NCBI GenBank assembly: GCA_910577165.1
Contig: CAJTLX010000015.1
Coordinates: 1-59,383 of the forward strand
Length of the DNA: 59,383 bases
Source of the DNA: an uncultured Lachnospiraceae bacterium
GTDB lineage: Bacteria > Bacillota > Clostridia > Lachnospirales > Lachnospiraceae
Direction of reading: 5' to 3'
Shown here one piece after another: positions 42,306-51,691 of the stretch. The notes beneath the pieces were generated by a model. It saw nothing but the letters and a program-made list of their open reading frames with translations, made no database searches and was not told the DNA's origin. Each line of letters opens with the position of its first letter. The stretch's first letter is position 1. Both the position numbers and the translations under genes were made by a program.

Positions 42306-44207
42306 ATGAAAACAAAAAAATTGTATCGGAAACTGGAACCATCAGGGACACAAAGGAGGAAAAAGCAGGTGTGGCTGCTCTCTTTTGCCCTGCTATTTAT
42401 CTTATTTTCTCCAAAAAATTTCCCGCGGGCAGAGGAATTTGGCTTGAGCGAAACGAAACTGACTCTCTATCAGGGCAATACGCACAAATTAGAGTGTTTT
42501 GGTGTGGATAATATGGATCGGGGCGATGCGGAGGAGTCCGACGGGGATCTCTGGTGGGGGATATTTAATGCGCCATCGTTTTCTTCCTCGGACAATGCGG
42601 TCGCCGTGGTGGATGATAATGGTTTAGTTCGTGCAGTCGGGGCTGGAACAGCAAAGATTATCGCGCGTTACAATGGAAAAGAAGCGGTCTGTGTAGTTAA
42701 AGTCCGCAAAAATTCCTGCGAGTTAGATTATCCAGAATTGGTACTCTACCGAGGACAGGATGCGATAGTAAATCTCACCTACAAAAAGAGGGCGAAGGAG
42801 TATACCTATTATCTTAGTGGTGCGGACAGCGAAACTTTAGCGGGCGAGGAGGAGCTTTTTTTGGAGGTTCTTGGGGATGGGAGATTTTATGTCTTAGCAA
42901 ACCAGGAGGGGAAATACTATATTGATTTTGTAATACGGGCAAGGGATGGAAAGGATTATTCAGCGCGCTGCACAGTGACTGTGCTGCCCTGTGGTCTGAC
43001 CTCCCAATATCTTGCGGTAGCGGACGGAGAGAAAGTGCAGATTGGACTGGAAAATGGGAAATTTCTCTCTTATAAAATCATATCGGAAGAGGAGGATAAG
43101 GAAGAGGAGGAAGGAGCCGACGAATTTGGGGAGGACTGGGATATCTACTCTGCAAAAGCCGAGATCAGTGTCAGCAAAAAAGGGATTATCACCGCAAAGG
43201 AACCGGGAAGTATAAAACTTGAAATTGAGTTTGAAACGGCTTACCATGAATTGAGAACAGAAACACTCCATGTCCATGTGACAAAGCCAAACTATCTTCC
43301 ATTTGATACCTATCTCTGGGCGGGGGAAAGCTATCTGCCGCAGTTTACCGGAATAAGTCCGCACAGTGTGATTACCGTAGTTTCGGAGGATGAGAAAGTG
43401 ATCTGTGCAAAGAGGGATGACTGGAGTAACAGCGACTGTCTTATTCCAAAAGAAGCGGGGAAAACAACAATTGTAGTAATGGTGGACGGCATAAGTTTTA
43501 CGCAGGAAATAACGGTAGTGAATCCGCTGCTTTCGGCTTACAATATGCTGCTACAAAAGGGAAAGGCAAAGCGGATTCTTGTGACAGGAATACAAAAGGA
43601 CAATAAGATCACCTTCCGATCTTCGGACAGATCGGTGGCAAGCGTTACAAAAAATGGGAGGGTTACCGCAAAAGGGGAGGGCGCGGCACGGATCACCGTC
43701 AAAGTAGATGAAAGAGAGTATTATTGTACAGTAACTGTCGGTGAGGGAAAGGCGTTCACCGCCGTAAAAAAGGCGGAGGCAGTGCTTGGTGCGCCCTACA
43801 GCCAGCCAAAACGGATGCAGAAGGGGTATTATGATTGCAGTTCGCTTGTCTGGCGTTCCTACAACGAGGCAGGGATAAAACTTGTGGGTGCGTCGAGCGC
43901 GCCGACGGCGGCAGAGGAGGCAAGGAAACTGGAAGTGGAAGGAAAGGTGATTGCCTATGCTTATGTGCCGCCGGAAGAACTTAAACCGGGGGATCTTATT
44001 TTTTATCAGGGTTCGGGAAACAAAAGATATAAAGATATTGATCATGTCGCGATCTATTATGGGGCAAATTATGAAACCGGGTGGTGGAATGATGAGGAGA
44101 TGCACAACAGCGGGATGTTGATCCACGCGGCGGGCAGTGTACATCTAAGACCATATGAATATTACCGGGCGGAGGATATCGTAATGATTGCAAGACCGGT
44201 AGAATAG
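42306..44207 (+). CDS. Secreted NlpC/P60 hydrolase with bacterial Ig-like domains
   Basis: A 633-residue exported protein. A basic N-terminus and hydrophobic segment (WLLSFALLFILFSP) serve as signal sequence, cut near PRAEEF. Several BIG2-type Ig-like units follow, for example VAVVDDNGLVRAVGAGTAKI, AEISVSKKGIITAKEPGSIK and VASVTKNGRVTAKGEGAARI. The C-terminal NlpC/P60 domain (about 500-633) has the catalytic Cys in YYDCSSLVWRSYNEAG, the His in IDHVAIYYG and a further IHAAGS. It should cut peptide stems of peptidoglycan outside the cell. AAAAGGA before the ATG at 42306 sets the start over 42264. The Ig-like units probably hold it at the wall or a glycan. Confidence 0.88.
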   Translation: MKTKKLYRKLEPSGTQRRKKQVWLLSFALLFILFSPKNFPRAEEFGLSETKLTLYQGNTHKLECFGVDNMDRGDAEESDGDLWWGIFNAPSFSSSDNAVAVVDDNGLVRAVGAGTAKIIARYNGKEAVCVVKVRKNSCELDYPELVLYRGQDAIVNLTYKKRAKEYTYYLSGADSETLAGEEELFLEVLGDGRFYVLANQEGKYYIDFVIRARDGKDYSARCTVTVLPCGLTSQYLAVADGEKVQIGLENGKFLSYKIISEEEDKEEEEGADEFGEDWDIYSAKAEISVSKKGIITAKEPGSIKLEIEFETAYHELRTETLHVHVTKPNYLPFDTYLWAGESYLPQFTGISPHSVITVVSEDEKVICAKRDDWSNSDCLIPKEAGKTTIVVMVDGISFTQEITVVNPLLSAYNMLLQKGKAKRILVTGIQKDNKITFRSSDRSVASVTKNGRVTAKGEGAARITVKVDEREYYCTVTVGEGKAFTAVKKAEAVLGAPYSQPKRMQKGYYDCSSLVWRSYNEAGIKLVGASSAPTAAEEARKLEVEGKVIAYAYVPPEELKPGDLIFYQGSGNKRYKDIDHVAIYYGANYETGWWNDEEMHNSGMLIHAAGSVHLRPYEYYRAEDIVMIARPVE

Positions 44208-44220
44208 ATAAGGGGAAGAT

Positions 44221-44636
44221 TTTGTCAACTACCCATCACTTAAAGGTAATAGGCTTGTAACTGCTCAGTCGCAGTAACGGCTCATGCCTTCGACTTTTCC
44301 TCCCCGATAAGTATTACTACTTAAAGTGGCGTTACATCACAGGGTGGTTGACCACACTCTTTACGGCAAAGTTTACTCTGCCGTAACTGCATCAGGTACT
44401 AAAACTTCCCATACTATGCAGTTGGTCTTTGATATGTTTAAGATTTTACATTAACAACAGTTCGTGTTAAAAATATAATATCTTAACTTTTCAATGTACA
44501 AAGAGTGCCTTCGGAGCAATTGCTCCCAACGGTTTTCTCTATGTAAGTATTATAACATAGGATAGTGTTTTTAGTAACTATTGATAAGCCTCTTCCCACT
44601 ATCTAAAGGTAGTGGGTTTCCGCTTACGACAAACAA
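44221..44636. mobile_element. Non-autonomous IS200/IS605-like element (about 415 bp)
   Basis: The right end has the hairpin CCCACTA-TCTAAAGG-TAGTGGG followed by TTTCCGCTTAC, as in IS200/IS605-type right ends. The left end begins CTACCCATCACTTAAAGG. Inside are hairpins TTACGGCA/TGCCGTAA and GGAGCAATTGCTCC. There is no TnpA or TnpB frame, so it could only move with help from another copy. It separates the NlpC/P60 gene from a broken lipoprotein gene. Exact ends are estimates. Confidence 0.6.
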
Positions 44637-44649
44637 AAGGAGTTAATTT

Positions 44650-45484
44650 ATGAAAAAAACTGCGGCACTTGGACTGATTTTTGCGGGAATTTTTTCCGGT
44701 TTTGCATTTGTTTCCTGCGGCAGCAGGGAATCTAATGCGGAGGGCTTTGCTGCTATTTTACCTATGAAGATAAAAATGAAGAAAAGTATCGGATCTATGA
44801 TCTTTCTTATAAGGACAGGAAATACCTGTTAAGTTACAAGAAAGATGGCGGGATGGTTACAGAAGAGTATGCCGCACTAAAATGTTTTTTAGGGGACTAT
44901 TATCAGCAAGAGTGGTTTTACTTGGAGAATATTTCCAGGAAGTAAACTATGAGATTGTGATGGATGGGGAGTCAACATACTACACTAAAAAGCATTATGA
45001 TAATTACAAAAACAGGGGAATTTTCTGGCAGGTGATTTATTTTCTGATGGTGAAAATTCTTATCCTGAGAATGCAGCACTGCCAAGATGGGCGAGGGATG
45101 GGATGGAGATTTTTCCGGGCATGAAATTTGAGGGTGTTTTTGATTCTGACCGTGATTTGGTGCAGGTTTCTCTTTTATCGGATGGCGGGCAATAGCTATT
45201 ATAATATTTATCGCAGCGAGGACAAGGGCGGAAGCTGGGCGTTGGCCGCAGAGAATTTTGTAACAGCAAATGCTTCTGCCGAGTATATTTATATTTTGGA
45301 GGAAGATACGATTATCTGTTGTTTTGAACCGAGCAGAGTTTCCTCGTTTACCGAAGTCTACACAAGTCTTGACGGTGGTCGATCATGGGATAATGTAAAA
45401 TCCCTGCCGGAAACAGAAAAATATGAGTTTTTAAGCCGATGTGTGGATGCTCCTGCGGGAGTGGACTACGGGAAGAAAAAATAA
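44650..45484 (+). pseudogene. Lipoprotein with Asp-box (BNR) repeats, several frameshifts
   Basis: The ATG at 44650 (AAAGGAG before it) opens a lipoprotein signal ending in AFVSC-G. After NAEGF the natural sequence moves to another frame (YEDKNEEKYRIYDLSYKDRK, YLLSYKKDGGMVTEEYAALK), stops at about 44946, and moves again. The last frame carries two Asp-box motifs, SEDKGGSW and SLDGGRSW, of the S-x-D-x-G-x-(S/T)-W type found in sialidase-like propellers. At least three lesions exist, including a TAG at about 45194. It is a dead gene immediately downstream of the IS605-like element. Confidence 0.75.
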
Positions 45485-45521
45485 TGATTCCCGCCGCGAT
45501 ATCGGTAGAAGGTGAGAAGTG

Positions 45522-47987
45522 ATGAAAAAACAATATATAAAATTATTTGGTGCAGTATTGGCTATTGCCTTGATCTTTGTCTCATGTGGGAAGAAAGAAC
45601 CCAGCGGGGAAACTCCCACGAAGATGCCAAAGATTACTGGCACGCAAACTCCAGAAATCACGGAGCCAACAGACGAACCTGGCCCCCCAGAGATCACGGA
45701 TGAGGTTTTCGCGCCTTCCGCAGATCTTCTTGCGGCGGCAAAAAACATCTGCGATGAAGCTTCTGCAATGGTGGTGCGCTCTCTGCGCGCACAGGGAAAT
45801 ACCCGCCGACTAAAACAGGTTTTCTCCCGTATGCAAAGCGGCGAGGAGGTTACTGTGGCGTATCTTGGCGGTTCGATCACGGAGGGATATCTTGTCAATT
45901 CTGTGCAGAATTATGCCTACAAAACGACTGCATGGCTTAAACAAACCTTTGGAAATAACAAGATCAAATCTGTCAATGCGGGGCTTTCTGGCACATCCTC
46001 GACCATCGGACTTTTGCGTGTTAAACAGGATGTGCTTGATGAGTCGCCCGACCTTGTCTTTATCGAGTTCGCGGTAAATGATGCGGGTGATACAACAAGC
46101 AAGATGATGTATGAAAGCCTGATTGCCAGGATTCTTAATTCTGAGACGGCCCCGGCGGTTGTTTTGATTTTTACGGTCTTGGAGAATGGCTATACTTGTG
46201 AGGATCATATGTCCGCCATTGGCGAGGCGTATCAGCTTCCGATGATCTCGGTGAATGCGGCACTTTCCGATGAGCTTTTATCGGGCGCGCTTTCCTGGGC
46301 GGACTATGCAAAAGACGAGGCGCACCCGAACAATCAGGGGCATACTTATATTGCGGAATTTATCAAGTACTTATTTTCGGAGGTTATTGCGGGGCAGACA
46401 GTGGATGAAAAGATGGATTACACCACCTGCAAAAAATTTGGCGACGCGTATTCCGGCATGAATTTTTATAATACAAAGAATCTCTATCTGCCACAGATGG
46501 GGGGATTTATAGAATCCAATTCCAATATCACCCATTTTCAGAATAACTGGCTCTGGGGAAAAGAGGGCGGGGATGGGATGAAATTTACGATGAGGGGAAA
46601 AAATCTGATTCTGCTCTACCGCGAAGCAAATAATGATAGACTGGGTACGGCGGAGATCTATATTGACGGGAAACTTTCGGCAAAGGTGGAGTCAAACTCC
46701 CCGTCCGGCTGGAATAATCCGCAGACGGCAATGGTGTTAAATGAGGTAAAAGAAGGGGAACATGAGGTGGAGATCCGGATGGCCAAAGGGGAGGAAGAAA
46801 AGGATTTTCATATTTTGGCATTTGGGACGACCGGAGAAATTTATGGAGGTGAGCGCATGAATGAAGAAGAAATTCCATACCAGGAACGCGCGGTGGTAAA
46901 TATTGGAAATTCCTACAGAATTCAAAAACTGATGGAGCGCGCAGAGGCGGGCGAGGAATTAACTATCGGCTTTATTGGAGGGTCCATCACACAGGGAACG
47001 GGTGCTTCAAACGAGAATAAATGCTATGCCAAGCTGGTTTATGACTGGTGGTGCAAGACCTATCCGCAGGCGAAATTTAACTATGTCAACGCGGGGATTG
47101 GGGCGACGACTTCCCAGTTTGCCTGTGCGAGAGCAAAGGAGGATCTGCTTGCCTATCAGCCGGATTTTGTGATCGTGGAATTCTCGGTAAATGATGAGGG
47201 ATCCGCTTTTTATCAGGAAACTTACGAGAGCCTGGTTCGCATGATCTTGCAGGAGGGTGGCGGGGAAACGGCGGTGATGGTATTAAATATGGTGCAGTAT
47301 GACAGCGGGATAAATGCGCAGAGCGTGCATAATTTGGTGGCGAAGGCCTACGGTATCCCCGCGGTCAGCATGAAGGAGTCCATCTATAAGGAAATTCGTT
47401 TTGGAAGACTTTTAGCGACCGATGTTTCCGCCGATATGATTCACCCGAACGATAGAGGGCACGCTTACGGCGCGGAGATTGTGACCTATTTTCTTGAGAA
47501 AGTAAAGGATGGGACTTGTCCTTCTAATGAGGATGCGGGATTGCCAGAAGCAAAAGATCTGATCAGTCTGCATTCCAAACGCTATGACAGCCGCAATACC
47601 GAGCCGGTTCTTCACGGTTTTGTGAAGGATGAGAGGCAGCAGAACGGGATACGGGATATTTTTAAAAATGGATATACCGCAAAGAATAAGGGCGATTCAC
47701 TTCTGTTTGAAAATATTTATGGCAGTCGTATTTCGCTCCAGTATAAAAAGACCAACGCGCTTGGCGCACCGATTGCTGTTGCCATTATTGATGGAAATAA
47801 GGAGGGGGCGGTGCGGCTTGATGGCAATTATCCGGATGGATGGGGCGATTGGCTGTATCTGGATAATATCGCAGACGGACTTGATCCTTTAGTGCCACAT
47901 ACAGTAGAAATTTATATTGATGAGGAGGGAACGGGAGAAGAGTTCTATTTTGTGTCTGTAATTGCGGCGGGTCAGAACGGGGAGTAA
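45522..47987 (+). CDS. Lipoprotein with two tandem SGNH hydrolase domains
   Basis: An 821-residue lipoprotein, lipobox IFVSC-G, then a Pro/Thr-rich linker to about residue 60. Two complete SGNH-hydrolase units follow. Unit 1 (about 95-440) has GGSITEG (Ser), AGLSGTSS (Gly), EFAVNDAG (Asn) and DEAHPNNQGH (Asp/His). Unit 2 (about 475-820) has GGSITQG, AGIGATTS, EFSVNDEG and MIHPNDRGH. Each unit ends in a beta-sandwich-like segment (LGTAEIYIDGKLSAKV; IAVAIIDGNKEGAV). SGNH enzymes remove acetyl or other acyl groups from sugars; action on host or plant glycans is likely but the substrate is unknown. All catalytic residues are kept in both units, so both should be active. Confidence 0.85.
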   Translation: MKKQYIKLFGAVLAIALIFVSCGKKEPSGETPTKMPKITGTQTPEITEPTDEPGPPEITDEVFAPSADLLAAAKNICDEASAMVVRSLRAQGNTRRLKQVFSRMQSGEEVTVAYLGGSITEGYLVNSVQNYAYKTTAWLKQTFGNNKIKSVNAGLSGTSSTIGLLRVKQDVLDESPDLVFIEFAVNDAGDTTSKMMYESLIARILNSETAPAVVLIFTVLENGYTCEDHMSAIGEAYQLPMISVNAALSDELLSGALSWADYAKDEAHPNNQGHTYIAEFIKYLFSEVIAGQTVDEKMDYTTCKKFGDAYSGMNFYNTKNLYLPQMGGFIESNSNITHFQNNWLWGKEGGDGMKFTMRGKNLILLYREANNDRLGTAEIYIDGKLSAKVESNSPSGWNNPQTAMVLNEVKEGEHEVEIRMAKGEEEKDFHILAFGTTGEIYGGERMNEEEIPYQERAVVNIGNSYRIQKLMERAEAGEELTIGFIGGSITQGTGASNENKCYAKLVYDWWCKTYPQAKFNYVNAGIGATTSQFACARAKEDLLAYQPDFVIVEFSVNDEGSAFYQETYESLVRMILQEGGGETAVMVLNMVQYDSGINAQSVHNLVAKAYGIPAVSMKESIYKEIRFGRLLATDVSADMIHPNDRGHAYGAEIVTYFLEKVKDGTCPSNEDAGLPEAKDLISLHSKRYDSRNTEPVLHGFVKDERQQNGIRDIFKNGYTAKNKGDSLLFENIYGSRISLQYKKTNALGAPIAVAIIDGNKEGAVRLDGNYPDGWGDWLYLDNIADGLDPLVPHTVEIYIDEEGTGEEFYFVSVIAAGQNGE

Positions 47988-48034
47988 ATTTAAATTGACT
48001 TTCCGTCTGAGATTATCTATAATGTAAGCGATAT

Positions 48035-48130
48035 GCCTCCGACGGATTGCGGGTGCGCATAAAAATAATGTCGTGCAAAGCGCGATATGCGCCCCGCAGC
48101 AAGAACACCGGAAGCGTTTTTGAATTGAGA
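48035..48130 (+). repeat. Dispersed repeat R2, copy before the SseB-domain gene
   Basis: CGGATTGCGGGTGCGCATAA, then GCAAAGCGCGATATGCGCC, then GCAGCAAGAACACCGGAAGC and TTTTTGAA. Each block aligns with the copy at 9247-9330. GTGCGCAT and ATATGCGCC form a hairpin. It lies in the leader of the next gene and opens an in-frame N-terminal extension that is probably not used. Confidence 0.55.
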
Positions 48131-48205
48131 AAAAATGTAAAAGACTTTTCTCTTCCTGGTAGGGGAAGGGAACATATAGAATTTAAAATAAGAGAGAGGA
48201 AGATC

Positions 48206-49720
48206 ATGGGATTATTTAGTTTCGGAAAGAAAAAAGCGGCGCAGATTCACGAGGATGTGGAGATAACCGAGGAGGAGGGAAAGGAAGCCTCCCCGGAGGG
48301 AAGTTTTTGGAACCGGGGGGATTTTGTCTTTGAAATACAGAGGGTGCTTCCCTACAAGGAGCAGGGCAGCGCGCTGATTGGCAGGGTGCATTCCGGCGAA
48401 CTGCTGCCGGATGTAAAACTTTCTTATACGGACAAAAATGGGAGAGCAATTTTTAATTGTACTGTGGGCAGCATCGAGCAGAATGGGATAAAGGCAAAAA
48501 AGGCATCCGCGTGTCAGTTTGGTCTTTATGGACCGACTTTCACGCTGATTATCCCGGATTTCGCGCCGAATGCATTTGTGGAGAAAAATTTTCTGTATCA
48601 GAAAGCTTTGGAGGGCGAAATTTCCCCGATTTTGGAAGCGTTTGAACGCTGTCGGTTAAGCAGAGAGAGAGAGAGTCAAATCTGTAGTCAGATTGAGGCA
48701 AAAATGGAAGAGGGGGCGGAGAACGATTATTCGGTGCAGGAGATGATTTTCGCACTTACTCATATAAGAGATATGGGAAATATTTCCAAATCTCAGGGGG
48801 AGGAGCAAAATACATGGAAGGAAACTTCTACGGCACTCTACCAGAAAATGTTGGAAAAACTGCGCAAATTGGATAAAGTTTATCTGACCATTGATAAAAA
48901 TACCAATTATCCATTTTTGAACAATGGTTTTGTCGATGTGTATACTAGGGAAGAGTATGCGCAGTTAGCCGTGCTTTTTTATCAGGAGCAGTTTAGGGAG
49001 CTGGAGGTAAGAGCAATGCCCGTCTTAGGAGCGGAACTTTTAAAGCAGGAGGAGGGGAAGCCGTTAGCTGCGCAGCTCCCAGCTTTTGTGCTTTTATATT
49101 ATCTGGGAATGGAAAATATTCTCCTAGATGACGGGTTGTACCGCGTGGCACTTTCGCGCGGCGATGTGTTGCCGCCGCCGGATCATAAAGGGAAACCGGA
49201 GATTGCCATACCGGTGACCAATCCTGCACTGCGCAGACGTATCCTTGATTTCTTTGGGGAGGCTCGCTGGAAGGTAAATTATGAGAAGCGCGCTGCCGTT
49301 TTACAGGCGAAGGAACACGCGATGCTTGCCGAGGTTGCCAGGGCAAAGCTCTTGATTCCCATGAAATATGAGGGCGCGGCACAGCCCGCACCGGGGATGC
49401 ACCAGATTGTATTTGACAAGGATACCAAACTGATGTTCGCCGCGATCAAAAATACGGCGGGAGAAACCTTTACCCCGGTGTTTACCGATTTTCTTGAACT
49501 TGGGAAAATGTATCAGCCAAAGGACTGGGGCGCGGCAGTGATCTCCATTTTGGATGCGATCCGCATCAATAAGGGTGAGGGCATTGCCATCAATCCGGCG
49601 GGGGAAAATTTGATCTTAAAAGAGAAGGCAATTGCGGCACTTACAGAGATTATGGAACAGCAAAAACGGCAGCGGGAAGCGGAGGAAGCTGCCGCACAGG
49701 AGCCAAGGACAGAGGGTTGA
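48206..49720 (+). CDS. Protein with a C-terminal SseB domain
   Basis: A 504-residue cytoplasmic protein. MGLFSFGKKKA after AGAGAGGAAG fixes the start at 48206; the longer frame from 48047 is translated repeat R2. The C-terminal 120 residues match SseB: ARAKLLIPMKYEGAA, KLMFAAIKNTAGETFTPVF, TDFLELGKMYQP, and GIAINPAGENLILKEKAI. Residues about 35-160 are a beta-rich region and 160-370 a helical region, neither of which I can name. SseB domains occur in enhancers of serine sensitivity and in secretion contexts, but the molecular role is unclear. It leads an apparent operon with rsmE three bases after its stop. Confidence 0.75.
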   Translation: MGLFSFGKKKAAQIHEDVEITEEEGKEASPEGSFWNRGDFVFEIQRVLPYKEQGSALIGRVHSGELLPDVKLSYTDKNGRAIFNCTVGSIEQNGIKAKKASACQFGLYGPTFTLIIPDFAPNAFVEKNFLYQKALEGEISPILEAFERCRLSRERESQICSQIEAKMEEGAENDYSVQEMIFALTHIRDMGNISKSQGEEQNTWKETSTALYQKMLEKLRKLDKVYLTIDKNTNYPFLNNGFVDVYTREEYAQLAVLFYQEQFRELEVRAMPVLGAELLKQEEGKPLAAQLPAFVLLYYLGMENILLDDGLYRVALSRGDVLPPPDHKGKPEIAIPVTNPALRRRILDFFGEARWKVNYEKRAAVLQAKEHAMLAEVARAKLLIPMKYEGAAQPAPGMHQIVFDKDTKLMFAAIKNTAGETFTPVFTDFLELGKMYQPKDWGAAVISILDAIRINKGEGIAINPAGENLILKEKAIAALTEIMEQQKRQREAEEAAAQEPRTEG

Positions 49721-49723
49721 TTT

Positions 49724-50467
49724 ATGTATCGGTTTTATGTCGAGAGAGACGCGATCGGGGAAGAGGAAATTCTTTTAAGTGGGGAGGATGTCAATCATAT
49801 CCGCAATGTCTTACGGATGCGCGCAGGGGAGGAAGTGATTCTCTGTGACGGGATGGGAACGGATTACCGGTGCCGTTTAAAGGAACTGAAAAAAGAATTC
49901 GCAACGGCGGAAATCATCACAAAATCTTTGTCGGAAACGGAACTTCCCACACGCTTTGTGCTTTTTCAGGGAATACCCAAAAAAGATAAGATGGAATTGA
50001 TTATTCAAAAGGCGGTGGAACTTGGTGTGTGGGAGATCGTGCCGGTGATCACAAAGCGAACCGTGGTAAAACCTTCGGAGGAGAAGAAGGCAAAAAGGCG
50101 TGAGCGTTTCCAGGCGATTGCGCGGGCGGCAGCAATGCAGTCCATGCGGGGCATTATCCCTGAGGTGGCGCAGGAATTGTCCTTTTTTGACGCGCTAAAA
50201 AAAGCACGGACTCTGGATGCGGTTTTAATTCCCTATGAGGGGGCAAAAGGAATTGAATATACCAGGGAAGTGCTTGCAAAACTGGTTGCGGATAATGTGA
50301 GAAGTATTGGCATCTTTATCGGACCGGAGGGCGGTTTCGAGCAGGAGGAAGTGCAGGCGGCAATCAGTATGGGTGCGTCCTGCATCACCTTAGGGCATCG
50401 CATTTTGCGCACGGAAACCGCGGGGCTTGTGACACTCTCGCTTTTGATGATCGCGTTTGAAATATAG
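49724..50467 (+). CDS. rsmE: 16S rRNA m3U1498 methyltransferase
   Basis: A SPOUT-class enzyme that methylates N3 of U1498 in 16S rRNA using SAM. It is 247 residues. The N-terminal PUA-like part has NHIRNVLRMRAGEEV. The knotted SAM-binding part has QKAVELGVWEIVPVITKRTV, FIGPEGGFEQEEV and LGHRILRTETAGL. It starts three bases after the SseB gene and ends 28 bp before the cysteine desulfurase. Confidence 0.95.
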   Translation: MYRFYVERDAIGEEEILLSGEDVNHIRNVLRMRAGEEVILCDGMGTDYRCRLKELKKEFATAEIITKSLSETELPTRFVLFQGIPKKDKMELIIQKAVELGVWEIVPVITKRTVVKPSEEKKAKRRERFQAIARAAAMQSMRGIIPEVAQELSFFDALKKARTLDAVLIPYEGAKGIEYTREVLAKLVADNVRSIGIFIGPEGGFEQEEVQAAISMGASCITLGHRILRTETAGLVTLSLLMIAFEI

Positions 50468-50495
50468 ATTGGAAGAAATTGGAAAGAGGAATGCA

Positions 50496-51656
50496 ATGGA
50501 ATGCTATTTAGATAATGCGGCGACAACAAAAGCGTCGGACTCCGTGCGCGAGGTGATGGATCTAGTACTTGGCGAGGATTTTGGAAATCCTTCTTCTCTG
50601 CATAAAAAGGGGATGAGGGCGGAGCAGTATGTAAAGGCGGCACGTATAGCTATCGCAAAGACATTGAAGGCGGAGCCAAAGGAGATTGTGTTTACCTCCG
50701 GCGGCACCGAGGCAAATAATCTGGCATTGATCGGCGCAGCACTTGCGAGAAGGCGGACGGGAAAACATATTATTGCTACATCATTTGAACACGCTTCCGT
50801 ACACGCTCCGCTTTTATTTTTGGAGAAGATGGGTTTTGAGATAAGTTTTGTGCCAGTAGATAAAAACGGGCATATGATCTTAGAAGAACTGCTCCTTGCG
50901 ATGCGGCAGGATACTGTGCTTGTCTCGGTGATGTATGTGAATAACGAACTTGGGGCAGTCCAGGATATCGCGGGGATCGCCGGGGCAGTAAAGAAAAAAA
51001 AGCCCGACGTGCTTTTTCATACGGATGCGATTCAGGCTTATGGGAAGTATTGTATCTGCCCGAAAAAAGAGGGGATCGATCTGTTGAGCGCGAGCGGGCA
51101 TAAATTTCACGGGCCAAAGGGGAGCGGTTTTTTGTATATCCGCGACAAGGTGCATATATTGCCGATTCTTCACGGCGGCGGACAGCAAAAGGGAATGCGT
51201 TCCGGCACGGAAAATGTTCCGGCGATCGCGGGGATCGGCAGAGCGGCGGAAGAGATCTATACCGGGCATGAAGAAAAAATCGCACATCTTTATTCGTTAA
51301 AACAGCGGATGATGGAATTGCTTCACCGCATGGAGGGAGTGAGCGTCCACGCGCTTGATCTGCCGCTTATACAGTCCGCACCCCATATTGTCAGCGCAGG
51401 ATTTTTGGGGGTGCGCAGTGAAGTGTTGCTGCACGCACTAGAGGAGCGGGGGGTGTATGTTTCCTCCGGCTCGGCGTGTTCCTCAAATCACCCCGGAATC
51501 AGCGGCAGCCTAAAGGCAATCGGAGTAAAAAAAGAGCTTCTTGACTCGACCTTGCGCTTTAGCTTTTCGGTAAATACAAGGAGCAGTGAGATAGATTATG
51601 CGGCGGCGCAGCTTGAAGAATTACTGCCCTTATTGCGGCGGTATACCACGCACTAA
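50496..51656 (+). CDS. Cysteine desulfurase (NifS/IscS-like)
   Basis: A PLP enzyme that takes sulfur from cysteine and passes it on as a persulfide. It is 386 residues. MECYLDNAATTKAS is the usual start, so I use the ATG at 50496 after AGAGGA and not the longer frame at 50457. PLP-lysine lies in LLSASGHKFHGPKGSGF and the active Cys in VSSGSACSSNHPGISG. The thiI gene follows after 35 bp; this pairing (NifZ-ThiI in Bacillus) supplies sulfur for 4-thiouridine in tRNA and possibly for thiamine. The dedicated-partner role is inferred from that adjacency. Confidence 0.93.
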   Translation: MECYLDNAATTKASDSVREVMDLVLGEDFGNPSSLHKKGMRAEQYVKAARIAIAKTLKAEPKEIVFTSGGTEANNLALIGAALARRRTGKHIIATSFEHASVHAPLLFLEKMGFEISFVPVDKNGHMILEELLLAMRQDTVLVSVMYVNNELGAVQDIAGIAGAVKKKKPDVLFHTDAIQAYGKYCICPKKEGIDLLSASGHKFHGPKGSGFLYIRDKVHILPILHGGGQQKGMRSGTENVPAIAGIGRAAEEIYTGHEEKIAHLYSLKQRMMELLHRMEGVSVHALDLPLIQSAPHIVSAGFLGVRSEVLLHALEERGVYVSSGSACSSNHPGISGSLKAIGVKKELLDSTLRFSFSVNTRSSEIDYAAAQLEELLPLLRRYTTH

Positions 51657-51691
51657 GTGTGGTACGGTAAAGGAGGAGGATAAGTAGAAAT

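Noticed and set aside
44221..44636. IStron or full IS605 element with TnpB
   Set aside because: No frame of useful length and no recognised group I intron core; only end-like hairpins are present.
48047..48205. Longer N-terminus of the SseB-domain protein
   Set aside because: It is translated repeat R2; a proper ribosome binding site precedes the ATG at 48206.
50776..51287. Long minus-strand frames opposite the cysteine desulfurase
   Set aside because: Shadow frames of a conserved gene with no recognisable protein features.
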